This document shows, piece after piece, positions 7,448-14,983 of a stretch of DNA of 21,035 nucleotides (the stretch's first letter is position 1; the number at the start of each line of letters is the position of its first letter). The notes under the pieces are model-generated. The model was not told the origin of the DNA. It saw nothing but the letters and a program-made list of their open reading frames with translations, and ran no database searches. The translations under genes were made by a program, and so were the position numbers. Source of the stretch: an uncultured Bacteroidales bacterium (lineage in GTDB: Bacteria; Bacteroidota; Bacteroidia; Bacteroidales; Bacteroidaceae); NCBI GenBank assembly GCA_947367415.1, contig CANBEE010000008.1:1-21035 (forward strand), read 5' to 3'.

Positions 7448-7485
7448 AAAAAGCATCGACAATCTTGTGATTATCAATGCTTTTT
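7448..7485 (-). terminator. Rho-independent terminator of tRNA-Pro (works in both directions)
   Basis: Arms 7448-7459 and 7474-7485 form a 12-bp stem, AAAAAGCATTGA against TCGATGCTTTTT on the - strand, with a single G-U pair and a 14-nt loop. The stem carries its own T-run on both strands. It lies 5 nt beyond the 3' end of the tRNA. Confidence 0.85.
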
Positions 7486-7490
7486 CTCAG

Positions 7491-7565
7491 TCGGGGTGAC
7501 TGGATTCGAACCAGCGACCACACGCCCCCCAGACGCGTACTCTAACCGGGCTGAGCTACACCCCG
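7491..7565 (-). tRNA. tRNA-Pro, anticodon GGG
   Basis: A 75-nt cloverleaf on the - strand. The acceptor arm CGGGGTG pairs perfectly with CACCCCG, with discriminator A. The D arm is GCTC/GAGT. The anticodon stem CGCGT/GCGTG encloses the loop CTGGGGG, giving anticodon GGG (proline, codons CCC/CCU) with G37 as expected for tRNA-Pro. The variable loop has 5 nt, and the T arm GCTGG-TTCGAAT-CCAGT is normal with one G-U pair. CCA is not encoded. It has its own promoter upstream and a terminator directly downstream, so it is a single-gene unit. Confidence 0.93.
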
Positions 7566-7581
7566 CTGCTCAATTGCGGTG

Positions 7582-7613
7582 CAAAAGTAGGACATTTTAT
7601 TTACCTACGCAAC
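7582..7613 (-). promoter_or_regulatory. Promoter of tRNA-Pro
   Basis: On the - strand, TACTTTTG (7589-7582) matches the -7 box TAnnTTTG. GTTG (7613-7610) lies 20 nt upstream as a one-mismatch -33 box. The expected start falls about 10 nt before the mature 5' end of the tRNA. Confidence 0.7.
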
Positions 7614-7652
7614 TTTTTGAGGTTTTTTTTCGCATTTTGAGCATAAAATTGC

Positions 7653-7660
7653 TAATTTTG
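7653..7660 (+). promoter_or_regulatory. Candidate -7 box of the aroA promoter
   Basis: TAATTTTG matches TAnnTTTG and lies 23 nt before the aroA ATG. The region upstream is T-rich (TTTTTTTTCG near 7623-7632), but no well-spaced TTTG was found. The promoter is divergent from that of tRNA-Pro about 70 nt away. Confidence 0.55.
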
Positions 7661-7683
7661 TCGAAAATAGAGGAGCAAAACAG

Positions 7684-8943
7684 ATGCAACAGACATTGAA
7701 AGGACAAAAAAAACTGGTGGCAGACGTGACGCCTCCGACCTCAAAGAGCATCAGTAACCGTGCATTGCTGATTCAGGCGCTGTGTCCTGAGCAGCGCTAC
7801 ACCATAGAGCGCCTTGCCGTATGCGACGACACAGAACACATGCAACAGGGCATCGCAGCCAAGCGAATTGGGTCTGCACTCATCGACATAGGCGCCACGG
7901 GTACCGCCATGCGCTTCCTCACAGCTTATCTGGCTATCACACCAGGCGAGACGATGCTGACAGGGAGTAAGCGAATGCAACAGCGTCCCATAGGGATACT
8001 GGTGGAGGCACTGCGCACCTTGGGAGCCGACATCAGCTATGTGAACAACGAGGGATACCCTCCACTGCGCATCAAGGGCAAGAGCCTCCGTGGCGGAGAG
8101 GTGGAGATAGAGGCGGGCGTCAGCTCGCAATACATCTCGGCCTTGCTGATGATAGGGCCCTGCCTTGCCGAGGGACTGACGCTGCACCTCAAGGGAGCCA
8201 TAGCCTCGCGCACTTATATAGAACTGACGCTGGACCTGATGCGTCACTATGGCGCTACGGCCAAGTGGTGCGATGGACAGACGATAAGCATTGCCCCTGG
8301 TGGCTATGAAGACTGCCCCCTCACCATAGAGGGTGACTGGAGCGGCGCATCGTACTGGTATGAGCTGGCTGCCGTAGCGGCACACTGTGGGCACGAAGTG
8401 GAGATACTGCTGCGTGGGCTCACCGCCAATAGCAAGCAAGGCGACCGTGTGGTGGCAGAGATGTTTGCACCATTGGGAGTGACGACGGAGTATATAGAGG
8501 AGGGAGCAAGATTGATTGCCCCACCTAAATCCTCCCCAAGGGGCGGACTTGTGGGTAGCGGAACGCTCGACTTCACCCATTGCCCCGACATAGCGCAGAC
8601 GTTGGCCGTGACCTGCTGCCTGCTGGGCGTGCCCTTCACGTTCGAAGGCATACACAGCCTGCGCATCAAGGAGACCGACCGCGTGGCTGCCCTCATCACC
8701 GAGTTGCGCAAGCTGGGCTACATGCTCCGCGCCGAAGGCGACAAGCAGCTCGTGTGGGATGGAGAGCGCACCGAACCCTCAGCGTCACCTACGATAACGA
8801 CCTATGATGACCATCGCATGGCCATGGCCTTTGCTCCGGCAGCCCTGTGCCACGAGGGGCTGACAATAGAGAGCCCCGAGGTGGTATCCAAGTCGTACCC
8901 GGGATTCTGGGAAGACTTGGAGCAATTGACAAATGACAATTGA
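7684..8943 (+). CDS. aroA: 3-phosphoshikimate 1-carboxyvinyltransferase (EPSP synthase)
   Basis: A 419-aa enzyme that joins shikimate-3-phosphate and PEP to EPSP in the shikimate pathway. Family motifs are all present: PPTSKSISNRALL near the N-terminus, GATGTAMRFLTAYLA, GVSSQYISALL, the LRIKETDRVAALITELRKLG block and TTYDDHRMAMAF near the C-terminus, then SKSYPGFWEDL. ATG 7684 follows an AGGAG ribosome site. Two stretches look foreign. Residues from 280 (PPKSSPRGGLVGSG) are encoded by a palindromic DNA element and appear inserted relative to relatives, where this loop is short. The last residues (EQLTNDN) are encoded by an AATTGACAA-type repeat. The inserted loop precedes LDFTHCPDIAQT, so the active-site motifs remain intact and the enzyme is probably functional. 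Confidence 0.93.
   Translation: MQQTLKGQKKLVADVTPPTSKSISNRALLIQALCPEQRYTIERLAVCDDTEHMQQGIAAKRIGSALIDIGATGTAMRFLTAYLAITPGETMLTGSKRMQQRPIGILVEALRTLGADISYVNNEGYPPLRIKGKSLRGGEVEIEAGVSSQYISALLMIGPCLAEGLTLHLKGAIASRTYIELTLDLMRHYGATAKWCDGQTISIAPGGYEDCPLTIEGDWSGASYWYELAAVAAHCGHEVEILLRGLTANSKQGDRVVAEMFAPLGVTTEYIEEGARLIAPPKSSPRGGLVGSGTLDFTHCPDIAQTLAVTCCLLGVPFTFEGIHSLRIKETDRVAALITELRKLGYMLRAEGDKQLVWDGERTEPSASPTITTYDDHRMAMAFAPAALCHEGLTIESPEVVSKSYPGFWEDLEQLTNDN
8521..8554. repeat. 34-bp imperfect palindrome lying in frame inside aroA
   Basis: CCAC...TAAATCCTCCCC-AA-GGGGCGGACTT-GTGG folds on itself: CCCC/GGGG, CC/GG, T/A and AA/TT pairs plus an outer CCAC/GTGG, with two mismatches and a 2-nt bulge. I recall very similar TAAATCCTCCCC-type palindromes as dispersed elements between genes in Bacteroidetes. 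Here it is read as PPKSSPRGGLVG within AroA without disturbing the frame. Confidence 0.6.
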
Positions 8944-8972
8944 CAACTCACAATTAATAATTCAGAATTCAT
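8930..8972. repeat. AATTGACAA/AATTCAGAATTCAT repeat tract spanning the aroA stop
   Basis: The tract contains AATTGACAAATGACAATTGACAA followed by a CACAATTAATAATTCAGAATTCAT-like run, here noted in pieces: TTGACAAATGACAATTGACAA, then CACAATTAATAATTCAG. It supplies the last codons and the stop of aroA and ends 4 nt before the next start codon. Its words match the tract at 152-243. Confidence 0.55.
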
Positions 8973-8975
8973 ATC

Positions 8976-9419
8976 ATGAGCATAGCGATATACAGTGCAA
9001 TTTTTCTGGCAGCCCTTGTGGTACTGTCACTGGTAGGACAGATTTTTAGGAGGAAGAATGGCGATGCCGCCATACCCCCTACAGCAGAAGCAAGAGAGGT
9101 AGTGACCACCGTGTCGCCCGAGTCTGAAGCGGCCGACGATGATGATGATGAATGCTGCGGCGAGCATGAGGTGTGCGAGAAGGGTAAAATAAAGCGGGCC
9201 CTACGCACCAACATCGAGTACTTCGACGATGAGGAGCTGGATGCTTATCGCGGCACGGCATCGGACGAATATGATGACGAGGCCGTGGAGGAGTTCCGCG
9301 AAGTGCTCTACACGATGGATCCCAAAGAGATTGACGACTGGCTCAAGAGCCTTGAGCTGCGCGAGGTGGCCCTGCCCGACGCGCTGAAGGACGAGCTGTT
9401 CATGCTCATGGGACGATAA
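8976..9419 (+). CDS. Small membrane-anchored acidic protein with CCGEHEVC motif (unknown function)
   Basis: A 147-aa protein. Residues 3-23 form one hydrophobic segment followed by RRK, so the rest probably faces the cytosol. A flexible, strongly acidic stretch follows (EAADDDDDECCGEHEVCEK), then a mostly helical acidic C-terminal domain rich in conserved-looking blocks (IEYFDDEELDAYRG, EEFREVLYTMDPKEI, LPDALKDELFMLMG). The CC-x2-H-E-x-C cluster could bind a metal or Fe-S centre, but that is inference. I recall similar proteins next to aroA in other Bacteroidales, carrying the same CCGxHEVCEK motif and no known role. Its position between aroA and the PorW-like gene on the same strand suggests one transcript. 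ATG 8976 begins right after the repeat tract; there is no clear ribosome site. Confidence 0.75.
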   Translation: MSIAIYSAIFLAALVVLSLVGQIFRRKNGDAAIPPTAEAREVVTTVSPESEAADDDDDECCGEHEVCEKGKIKRALRTNIEYFDDEELDAYRGTASDEYDDEAVEEFREVLYTMDPKEIDDWLKSLELREVALPDALKDELFMLMGR

Positions 9420-9480
9420 TCGGGAAGAATCCCCCACACGCTCACAATAAAGCAGGCAAAAATCAGTTTTTAAATTGATT

Positions 9481-12294
9481 ATGCACAGAAGGTACACACA
9501 TACGCTGGCAATGACGCTGGTGCTGCTCATGCTAACGGCATGCGGCTCCACGAAAGTGAACACGGCTCAGTCGCGGTTCTACCAAGCGTTTGTGACACGC
9601 TTCAACGTGTATCACAATGGCAACGAGGCCTACAAGGAGGGCGTGTCGGCACAGGAGAAGTCGCACAAGGACAACTACATGGAGATAATCCCGCTCTTCC
9701 CCGTCAGCAAGGAGAGCACGCGCAGTGCGGGAGGCGGCAGCTTCGACAAGGCGATAGAGAAGTCGCAGAAGGCTATCAAGCTACACTCCATCAAGCAAAA
9801 GCCCAAGAAGAAAGCGGGGCGTACGCTCACCGAGGAAGACAAGCTGTGGTATGCCAAGAAGGAGTATAACCCCTTCCTGCACAATGCGTGGATGCTCATG
9901 GGCAAGGCGCAGTTCCACAAGGGCGAATTCTTGGAGGCTGCCAGCACCTTCTCCTACATTACCCGCCTCTACAGCGAGGATCCCAAGATTGTGGCCGAAG
10001 CACGCATGCGCATGGCGCAGTGCTACGCCGAGTTGGAGTGGAACTACGAAGCCGACAACCTGCTCGCTCAGGTGGGGCGCGACAGTATACCCTACCAGCT
10101 GGCCGAGGAGTACGATGCCATCATGGCCTCGCACCTGCTGCGTCAGGAACGCTTCGATGAGGCATTGCCCTACTTGGAGAAGGCCGTGAAGCGTCCGGGG
10201 CGCACCAAGAAGCAGAAGACGCGCGAGTATTACCTCTTGGGACAGATACACAAGCACCTGGGTAACAAGCAGCAGGCCTACGAGGCGTTCGACAAGGCCA
10301 TCAAGCAGAACCCGCCCTATGAGCTGGAGTTCAACGCCCGCATACAGCAGACCGAAACGGTGAGCGGGAGCAATGCAGCCAAGATGCTGAAGACGCTGAA
10401 GCGCATGGGCAAAGACCCCAACAACAAGGACTACTTGGATCAAGTGCACTACGCTATGGGCAACATTTACTTGGCGCAGCGCGACACGGTGAACGCCGTG
10501 AAGGAGTATGAGGAGGGTGCCAAGCTGAGCACCCGCAACGGCATAGAGAAGGGCATACTATTGTTGCAGTTGGGACAGATCTATTGGGATCAAGCCAAAT
10601 ATGTGGATGCACAGCGCTGCTATGGCGAGGCCATAGGTCTGATCGACAAAGAGCACAAGGATTACGATATGGTGAACCTCCGCTCCACGATACTCGATGA
10701 ACTGGTGGAGCACACCGTAGCTATCGACCTGCAGGACAGCCTGCAGCACCTCGCTACGTTGCCCGAGGCGGAACTGAATAAGGTGATAGAGGACATCATC
10801 GCCGAGGTCATCCGCCAAGAGGAGGAGGCCAAGAAGGCCGAGGAGGAGGCTGCCCTGATGGCTCAACGCGAGGAGGCACTGGGGGCCGCACAGGCCAAGG
10901 GACCGCAGATGAACACGCCCGGAGCCATGAACACGAACGATAAGTCGTGGTACTTCTACAACACGCAACTCGTGGCACAGGGTAAGAAGGACTTCCAGCA
11001 GAAGTGGGGACGCCGCAAGCTGGAGGACAACTGGCGCCGTGCCAACAAGTCGGTACTGGCCGACGAGACCTACGAAGGGGTCAACTACGACGAAGAGGAA
11101 GAGGAGTATGCCGAGGGTACCGACTCCATCGCCTCGGACAGCACGGCCGTTGCCTTGCCCGACAGCCTCGTGACCGACCCGCACGATCCCATGTACTACC
11201 TGCAACAGATACCATTCAGCGAGGAGCAGATGGCGGAGTCGAATGCAATCTTGCAGGAGGCACTCTTCAGTGCCGGCATCATCTACAAGGACAAGCTCGA
11301 GGACTTCGGCCTTGCCGAGCGCACGCTGAACCGCCTCAACACGCAGTTCCCCGACTTTGAGCGCACCGACGAGCTCTACTACAACATGTACCTCATGTAC
11401 TCGCGCTGGAAGCGCTGGGACGATGCCGAGCGCTATCGCCAATTGCTGCTCACCGAGTTCCCCTATAGCGACTACACCCTCACCATCAGCGACCCCGACT
11501 ATGCCATCAACGCCATCCATGGCAAGCACATCGAGGACTCGCTCTACGCTGCCACCTACACCGCCTACATGGACGGGCGGCATGACGAGGTGGAGAGCAA
11601 CGCCGCGTTGTCGGGCGAGAAATACCCACTCGGCACGCACCGCCCCAAGTTCATGTTCCTCAACGCCATGAGTGACCTTCAGCAGGGCGACCAATCCTCG
11701 TTCCTCGACCAACTGAAGGAGATTGTAAGCAAGTATCCCCAAAACGAGATCAGCGAGTTGGCTGGACTCATCGCGCAAGGTCTGCAAGAGGGGCGACTGC
11801 TCACCTCGGGAACCCTGGGCAGTATATGGAGCCGTCGCCTGGCCACAAGTGGTGAAGCTGCTGTGGCCGATAGTCTGCGCCAACCCTTCAGCGCCGAGCG
11901 CCTGGCTCCGTACAACTTCGTGCTGGCCTTCGAGGAGGGTACGCTGAACGAGAACCAGCTGCTCTTCGAGGTAGCCCGCTACAACTTCGGCAAGTTCATG
12001 GTGCGCAACTTCGATATCAGCATCACCAAGCAGGGCGGCATCGGCATGCTCCACGTGAAGGGGCTGATGAGCTTTGACGAAGCATACCAGTATATGCATA
12101 CACTCTATGCCGACCCCACCATGGCTACCAAGCTCAGCGGCATACGCGCCCTACTCATCTCGGACGAGAATATGGAGCTGCTGCTCAAGTACTACAGCAT
12201 CGACGAGTATACTCAATTCTACGAAGAGAATTTCACCGACCTGCCCAACACCATCGAGGGTGAAGGTAGCCTCGACGAGGTGATATTCGAGTGA
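9481..12294 (+). CDS. porW: PorW/SprE-like TPR lipoprotein
   Basis: A 937-aa secreted lipoprotein. The signal sequence ends in the lipobox LTAC with C21 as the lipidated residue. The segment after it, STKVNTAQSRFYQAFVTRFNVYHNGNEAYKEG, matches the start of PorW/SprE proteins (quoted in parts: SRFYQAFVTRFNVYHNGN). Tetratricopeptide repeats occupy about 110-420. A charged coiled stretch follows (about 440-475, EEEAKKAEEEAALMAQ), then more TPRs at about 580-720 and a C-terminal domain (FGKFMVRNFDISI, SFDEAYQYMHTLY) typical of the family. In P. gingivalis and F. johnsoniae, PorW/SprE is required for type IX secretion or gliding. The family also persists in Bacteroidales not known to have T9SS, so the role here is unproven. 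ATG 9481 was preferred over TTG 9475, since it opens a clean signal peptide. PorX lies only two genes downstream. Confidence 0.8.
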   Translation: MHRRYTHTLAMTLVLLMLTACGSTKVNTAQSRFYQAFVTRFNVYHNGNEAYKEGVSAQEKSHKDNYMEIIPLFPVSKESTRSAGGGSFDKAIEKSQKAIKLHSIKQKPKKKAGRTLTEEDKLWYAKKEYNPFLHNAWMLMGKAQFHKGEFLEAASTFSYITRLYSEDPKIVAEARMRMAQCYAELEWNYEADNLLAQVGRDSIPYQLAEEYDAIMASHLLRQERFDEALPYLEKAVKRPGRTKKQKTREYYLLGQIHKHLGNKQQAYEAFDKAIKQNPPYELEFNARIQQTETVSGSNAAKMLKTLKRMGKDPNNKDYLDQVHYAMGNIYLAQRDTVNAVKEYEEGAKLSTRNGIEKGILLLQLGQIYWDQAKYVDAQRCYGEAIGLIDKEHKDYDMVNLRSTILDELVEHTVAIDLQDSLQHLATLPEAELNKVIEDIIAEVIRQEEEAKKAEEEAALMAQREEALGAAQAKGPQMNTPGAMNTNDKSWYFYNTQLVAQGKKDFQQKWGRRKLEDNWRRANKSVLADETYEGVNYDEEEEEYAEGTDSIASDSTAVALPDSLVTDPHDPMYYLQQIPFSEEQMAESNAILQEALFSAGIIYKDKLEDFGLAERTLNRLNTQFPDFERTDELYYNMYLMYSRWKRWDDAERYRQLLLTEFPYSDYTLTISDPDYAINAIHGKHIEDSLYAATYTAYMDGRHDEVESNAALSGEKYPLGTHRPKFMFLNAMSDLQQGDQSSFLDQLKEIVSKYPQNEISELAGLIAQGLQEGRLLTSGTLGSIWSRRLATSGEAAVADSLRQPFSAERLAPYNFVLAFEEGTLNENQLLFEVARYNFGKFMVRNFDISITKQGGIGMLHVKGLMSFDEAYQYMHTLYADPTMATKLSGIRALLISDENMELLLKYYSIDEYTQFYEENFTDLPNTIEGEGSLDEVIFE

Positions 12295-12377
12295 CACATA
12301 CCTCTCCTGCATCCAGCTCGAAATAGATTCTTATGAACTTTTACCATAAATAAACGTATGCTTTGCCGATAAATTCG

Positions 12378-12385
12378 TATCTTCG
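12378..12385 (+). promoter_or_regulatory. Possible -7 box upstream of the GNAT gene
   Basis: TATCTTCG differs from TAnnTTTG at one position and lies 21 nt before the ATG. The nearest TTTG (12362-12365) is only 12 nt upstream, too close for a normal -33 box. If real, it would start a GNAT-porX-tsaE transcript separate from aroA-porW. Confidence 0.4.
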
Positions 12386-12406
12386 CGAGGTAAACGCAAA
12401 AAGATT

Positions 12407-12844
12407 ATGGAAGAGTTCACGATTATTGTCCCTACGGCCTTTGACGAGCAGCATTACCATGCAGTGGTACGACTGCTCACGCAGCTCACCACACGCGACA
12501 TCACCTGCACGCCCGACATGTACCGGGCACTGATAGAGGATTCGTGTAGCCACCTGTGCTTGCTGACAGATAGCCAGGCACAAGTGGTGGGGATGCTCAC
12601 TCTAAACACTTGTGTGAGCCCCACAGGCAAGCGAGGATGGATTGAGGATGTAGTCGTAGATGAGGCGTACCGAGGCAAGGCGCTGGGGCGTAAGTTGGTA
12701 GACTATGCCATAGGGCTTGCCCAAGAACGCAGTCTACAGGCGCTTATGCTGACCTCCAAGCCCAAGCGTGTAGCTGCCAATGCACTATACCGTTCGGTGG
12801 GGTTTGAGCCTAAGGAGACCAACGTATACAAAATGCAGCTATAG
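12407..12844 (+). CDS. GNAT-family N-acetyltransferase
   Basis: A 145-aa single-domain GNAT protein, the usual size for the fold. The acetyl-CoA pyrophosphate-binding motif A is visible as VVVDEAYRGKALGRKLVDYA (R-x-x-x-x-G-R type), preceded by GKRGWIEDV and followed by the motif B region NALYRSVGFEPKETNVYKM. These enzymes transfer an acetyl group from acetyl-CoA to an amine on a small molecule or protein; this sequence gives no hint of the acceptor. It lies between the PorW-like gene and porX on the same strand (58 nt before porX). ATG 12407 is the first in frame after the -7-like box. Confidence 0.88.
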   Translation: MEEFTIIVPTAFDEQHYHAVVRLLTQLTTRDITCTPDMYRALIEDSCSHLCLLTDSQAQVVGMLTLNTCVSPTGKRGWIEDVVVDEAYRGKALGRKLVDYAIGLAQERSLQALMLTSKPKRVAANALYRSVGFEPKETNVYKMQL

Positions 12845-12902
12845 AGCATAGCCCAAGTACGCATCCCGAGAGTCTTTTGCAACAAAAACAGAACTGAGAA
12901 TT

Positions 12903-14537
12903 ATGGCTAAGAATGGTACATTACTTTGGATTGACGACGAGATAGAGCTCCTGCGTGCCCATATTCTCTTCCTCAAGGGGAAGGAGTACGAGGTGGATAC
13001 CGCCACCAACGGACGCGATGCACTCGACCGTTGCCGCGAACGGAGCTACGACCTCATCCTGCTCGATGAGAATATGCCTGGCCTCACGGGGCTGGAGACA
13101 CTATCGCTCATCAAGGAGGTGCAACCCACAGTGCCCGTGGTGATGGTGACCAAGAGCGAGGAGGAGAACATCATGAACCAGGCTATAGGCGCCAAGATTG
13201 CCGACTACCTCATCAAACCCGTCAACCCTAACCAGATACTGCTCACCCTGAAGAAGAATATCCATAAGAAGGATATCATCACCGAGACTACCAATACCAA
13301 CTATCAGCAAAACATGGGGCGCATAGCCATGCAAATCAATGACGCCTCCACCTACGAAGACTGGATAGAGGTGTACAGGACACTTGTACACTGGGAACTG
13401 GAGCTGGAGCATGCCGACAACAACATGAGCGAGATGCTGCGCATGCAGAAGGAGGAAGCCAACAACCTCTTTGCCAAATATATAAGAAGAAACTACGAAG
13501 GGTGGTTTGAGACTGAAACTAAAGGTGTATCATCAACGTTACGACCAAAGGCCATTCCCCATCATCCCTCATCCATCAACCATCAACCAGAGGCGAGGGA
13601 AGGTCATCCATTACTCTCGCCCCACCTCTTCCGAGACCGCATCTTCCCCCTACTCGACCAGAAGGAGAAGGTGGTGCTCATCGTGTTTGACAACTTCCGC
13701 TACGACCAGTGGAAGGTCATCAGCCATGAGTTGAGTGGCGAGTTTACCTTCGACGAGGAGCTTTACTACAGCATCCTGCCCACTGCCACGCAGTATGCCC
13801 GCAATGCCATCTTCTCGGGTCTCATGCCCAACAAGATTGCCGAGATGTTTCCCGAGCTATGGGTCGACGAGGACGAGGAGGAGGGCAAGAACCTCAATGA
13901 GGCACCGCTCATACAGACGCAGATTGACCGCTACCGCCGTCGCGACACATTCTCATACCACAAGATTAATGATGCACAGGGAGCAGAGCGATTGGTATCG
14001 CAATTCCATCAATTTGCCAGCTACGACCTCAACGTTGTGGTGGTCAACTTCATCGACCTGCTCAGCCATGCCCGCACCGAGTCGAAGACCCTGCGCGAGC
14101 TCGCCGCTGACGAAGCCGCCTATCGCTCGGTGACAACCACATGGTTCCGCCACTCACCCCTGCGCGAGCTATTCGCCCTGCTTGCCAAGAGTGACTACAA
14201 GGTAGTCATCACGACCGACCACGGGAGCATACGCGTGAACAACCCCGTCAAGGTGGTGGGCGACCGCAACGTCAACACCAACCTGCGTTACAAGCTAGGC
14301 AAGAACCTCAGCTACAACGCGCGTGAGGTGTACGAAATCAAGGATCCCCGCAAGGTATTGCTACCCTCTCCCAATGTGAGCACGGCGTACATCTTTGCCT
14401 GGGGCGACAGTTTCTTTGCTTACCCCAACAACTATAACCATTACGTATCGTACTACCGCGACACCTTCCAGCACGGAGGCATCTCCATGGAAGAGATGAT
14501 AGTGCCTTTGATAACACTAATTCCCAAGAAACGATGA
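12903..14537 (+). CDS. porX: PorX: response regulator with PglZ phosphodiesterase domain
   Basis: A 544-aa two-domain regulator. Residues 5-120 form a CheY-like receiver with acidic pocket D11/D12, phospho-acceptor D55 (LILLDENMPG), T83 and K105 (LIKPV). A helical linker (about 130-200) leads to a PglZ/alkaline-phosphatase-fold domain (about 240-540). Candidate metal and catalytic positions there are D263 (VFDNFRYDQW), the ILPTATQYAR threonines, D385/H389 (NFIDLLSHA), D439/H440 (TTDHGS) and H524 (QHGGIS). In P. gingivalis, PorX acts with sensor PorY and SigP in control of T9SS genes, and its PglZ domain cleaves oligonucleotides. Residues about 206-236 (around PHHPSSINHQPEAREG) look like an insertion encoded by CATC/AACC-rich repeat DNA. 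The stop overlaps the tsaE start (ATGA). No PorY is present in the window. Confidence 0.88.
   Translation: MAKNGTLLWIDDEIELLRAHILFLKGKEYEVDTATNGRDALDRCRERSYDLILLDENMPGLTGLETLSLIKEVQPTVPVVMVTKSEEENIMNQAIGAKIADYLIKPVNPNQILLTLKKNIHKKDIITETTNTNYQQNMGRIAMQINDASTYEDWIEVYRTLVHWELELEHADNNMSEMLRMQKEEANNLFAKYIRRNYEGWFETETKGVSSTLRPKAIPHHPSSINHQPEAREGHPLLSPHLFRDRIFPLLDQKEKVVLIVFDNFRYDQWKVISHELSGEFTFDEELYYSILPTATQYARNAIFSGLMPNKIAEMFPELWVDEDEEEGKNLNEAPLIQTQIDRYRRRDTFSYHKINDAQGAERLVSQFHQFASYDLNVVVVNFIDLLSHARTESKTLRELAADEAAYRSVTTTWFRHSPLRELFALLAKSDYKVVITTDHGSIRVNNPVKVVGDRNVNTNLRYKLGKNLSYNAREVYEIKDPRKVLLPSPNVSTAYIFAWGDSFFAYPNNYNHYVSYYRDTFQHGGISMEEMIVPLITLIPKKR
13552..13588. repeat. CATC/AACC-rich repeat-like DNA within porX linker
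   Basis: The stretch contains CCCCATCATCCCTCATCC followed by ATCAACCATCAACC. It is close in words and rhythm to the CCATAAACCATCATCC repeats before metF (19488-19522). It encodes low-complexity PHHPSSINHQP in the hinge between the receiver-helical part and the PglZ domain, where related PorX proteins have only a few residues. Confidence 0.5.
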
Positions 14538-14950
14538 CAATCACGATAAAAGACATTTCCTGCCTCGCAGATGCAGCACAAGAGTTTATCGCCCAGATGG
14601 GCGAAAGCCGTATCTTTGCTTTCTACGGCACGATGGGTGCCGGCAAGACCACCTTTGTGAAAGCCCTGTGCGAAGCCATGGGCGTTACCGACACCGTAAA
14701 CTCGCCCACCTTCGCCATCGTGAACGAGTATGACACTCCCTCGGGTCGCCCCATCTACCACTTCGACTTCTACCGCATCAAGCGTCTGGCCGAGGTCTAT
14801 GACATGGGCTACGAAGATTACTTCTACGGACGTGGCCTCTGTTTCATCGAGTGGCCCGAGCTCATCGAGGAGCTGCTCCCCGAAGATACCGTGCGCGTCA
14901 ACATTGAGGAGCTGGCCGACGGAAGCAGAATCGTGGAGATTGAGCGATAG
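14534..14950 (+). CDS. tsaE: TsaE, ATPase of the tRNA t6A biosynthesis complex
   Basis: A 138-aa protein of normal length. It has the P-loop GTMGAGKTT at residues 32-40 and the TsaE-specific blocks SPTFAIVNEY, HFDFYRIK and CFIEWPELIEELLP. TsaE binds the TsaB-TsaD complex and its ATPase activity is needed for repeated cycles of threonylcarbamoyl transfer to A37 of ANN-decoding tRNAs. Its ATG overlaps the porX TGA by four bases (ATGA), indicating translational coupling with porX. The gene ends 33 nt before a strong hairpin that it shares with the convergent peptidase gene. Confidence 0.93.
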   Translation: MTITIKDISCLADAAQEFIAQMGESRIFAFYGTMGAGKTTFVKALCEAMGVTDTVNSPTFAIVNEYDTPSGRPIYHFDFYRIKRLAEVYDMGYEDYFYGRGLCFIEWPELIEELLPEDTVRVNIEELADGSRIVEIER

Positions 14951-14983
14951 GGATCTCGTCCTAGCAATCACACATATAGAAAA

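Noticed and set aside
7328..7699. A 123-codon + frame across the tRNA-Pro region
   Set aside because: It reads through two terminators and antisense through a complete tRNA (the GVTGFEPATTRPPDAYSNRAE peptide, in part GFEPATTRPPDAYSN, is a classic tRNA read-through artefact).
10558..12099. A 513-codon - strand frame opposite the PorW-like gene
   Set aside because: Composition is extremely Leu/Val/Gly-rich, as expected for the complement of acidic, Glu/Asp/Ala-rich codons. No start signal or domain is visible.
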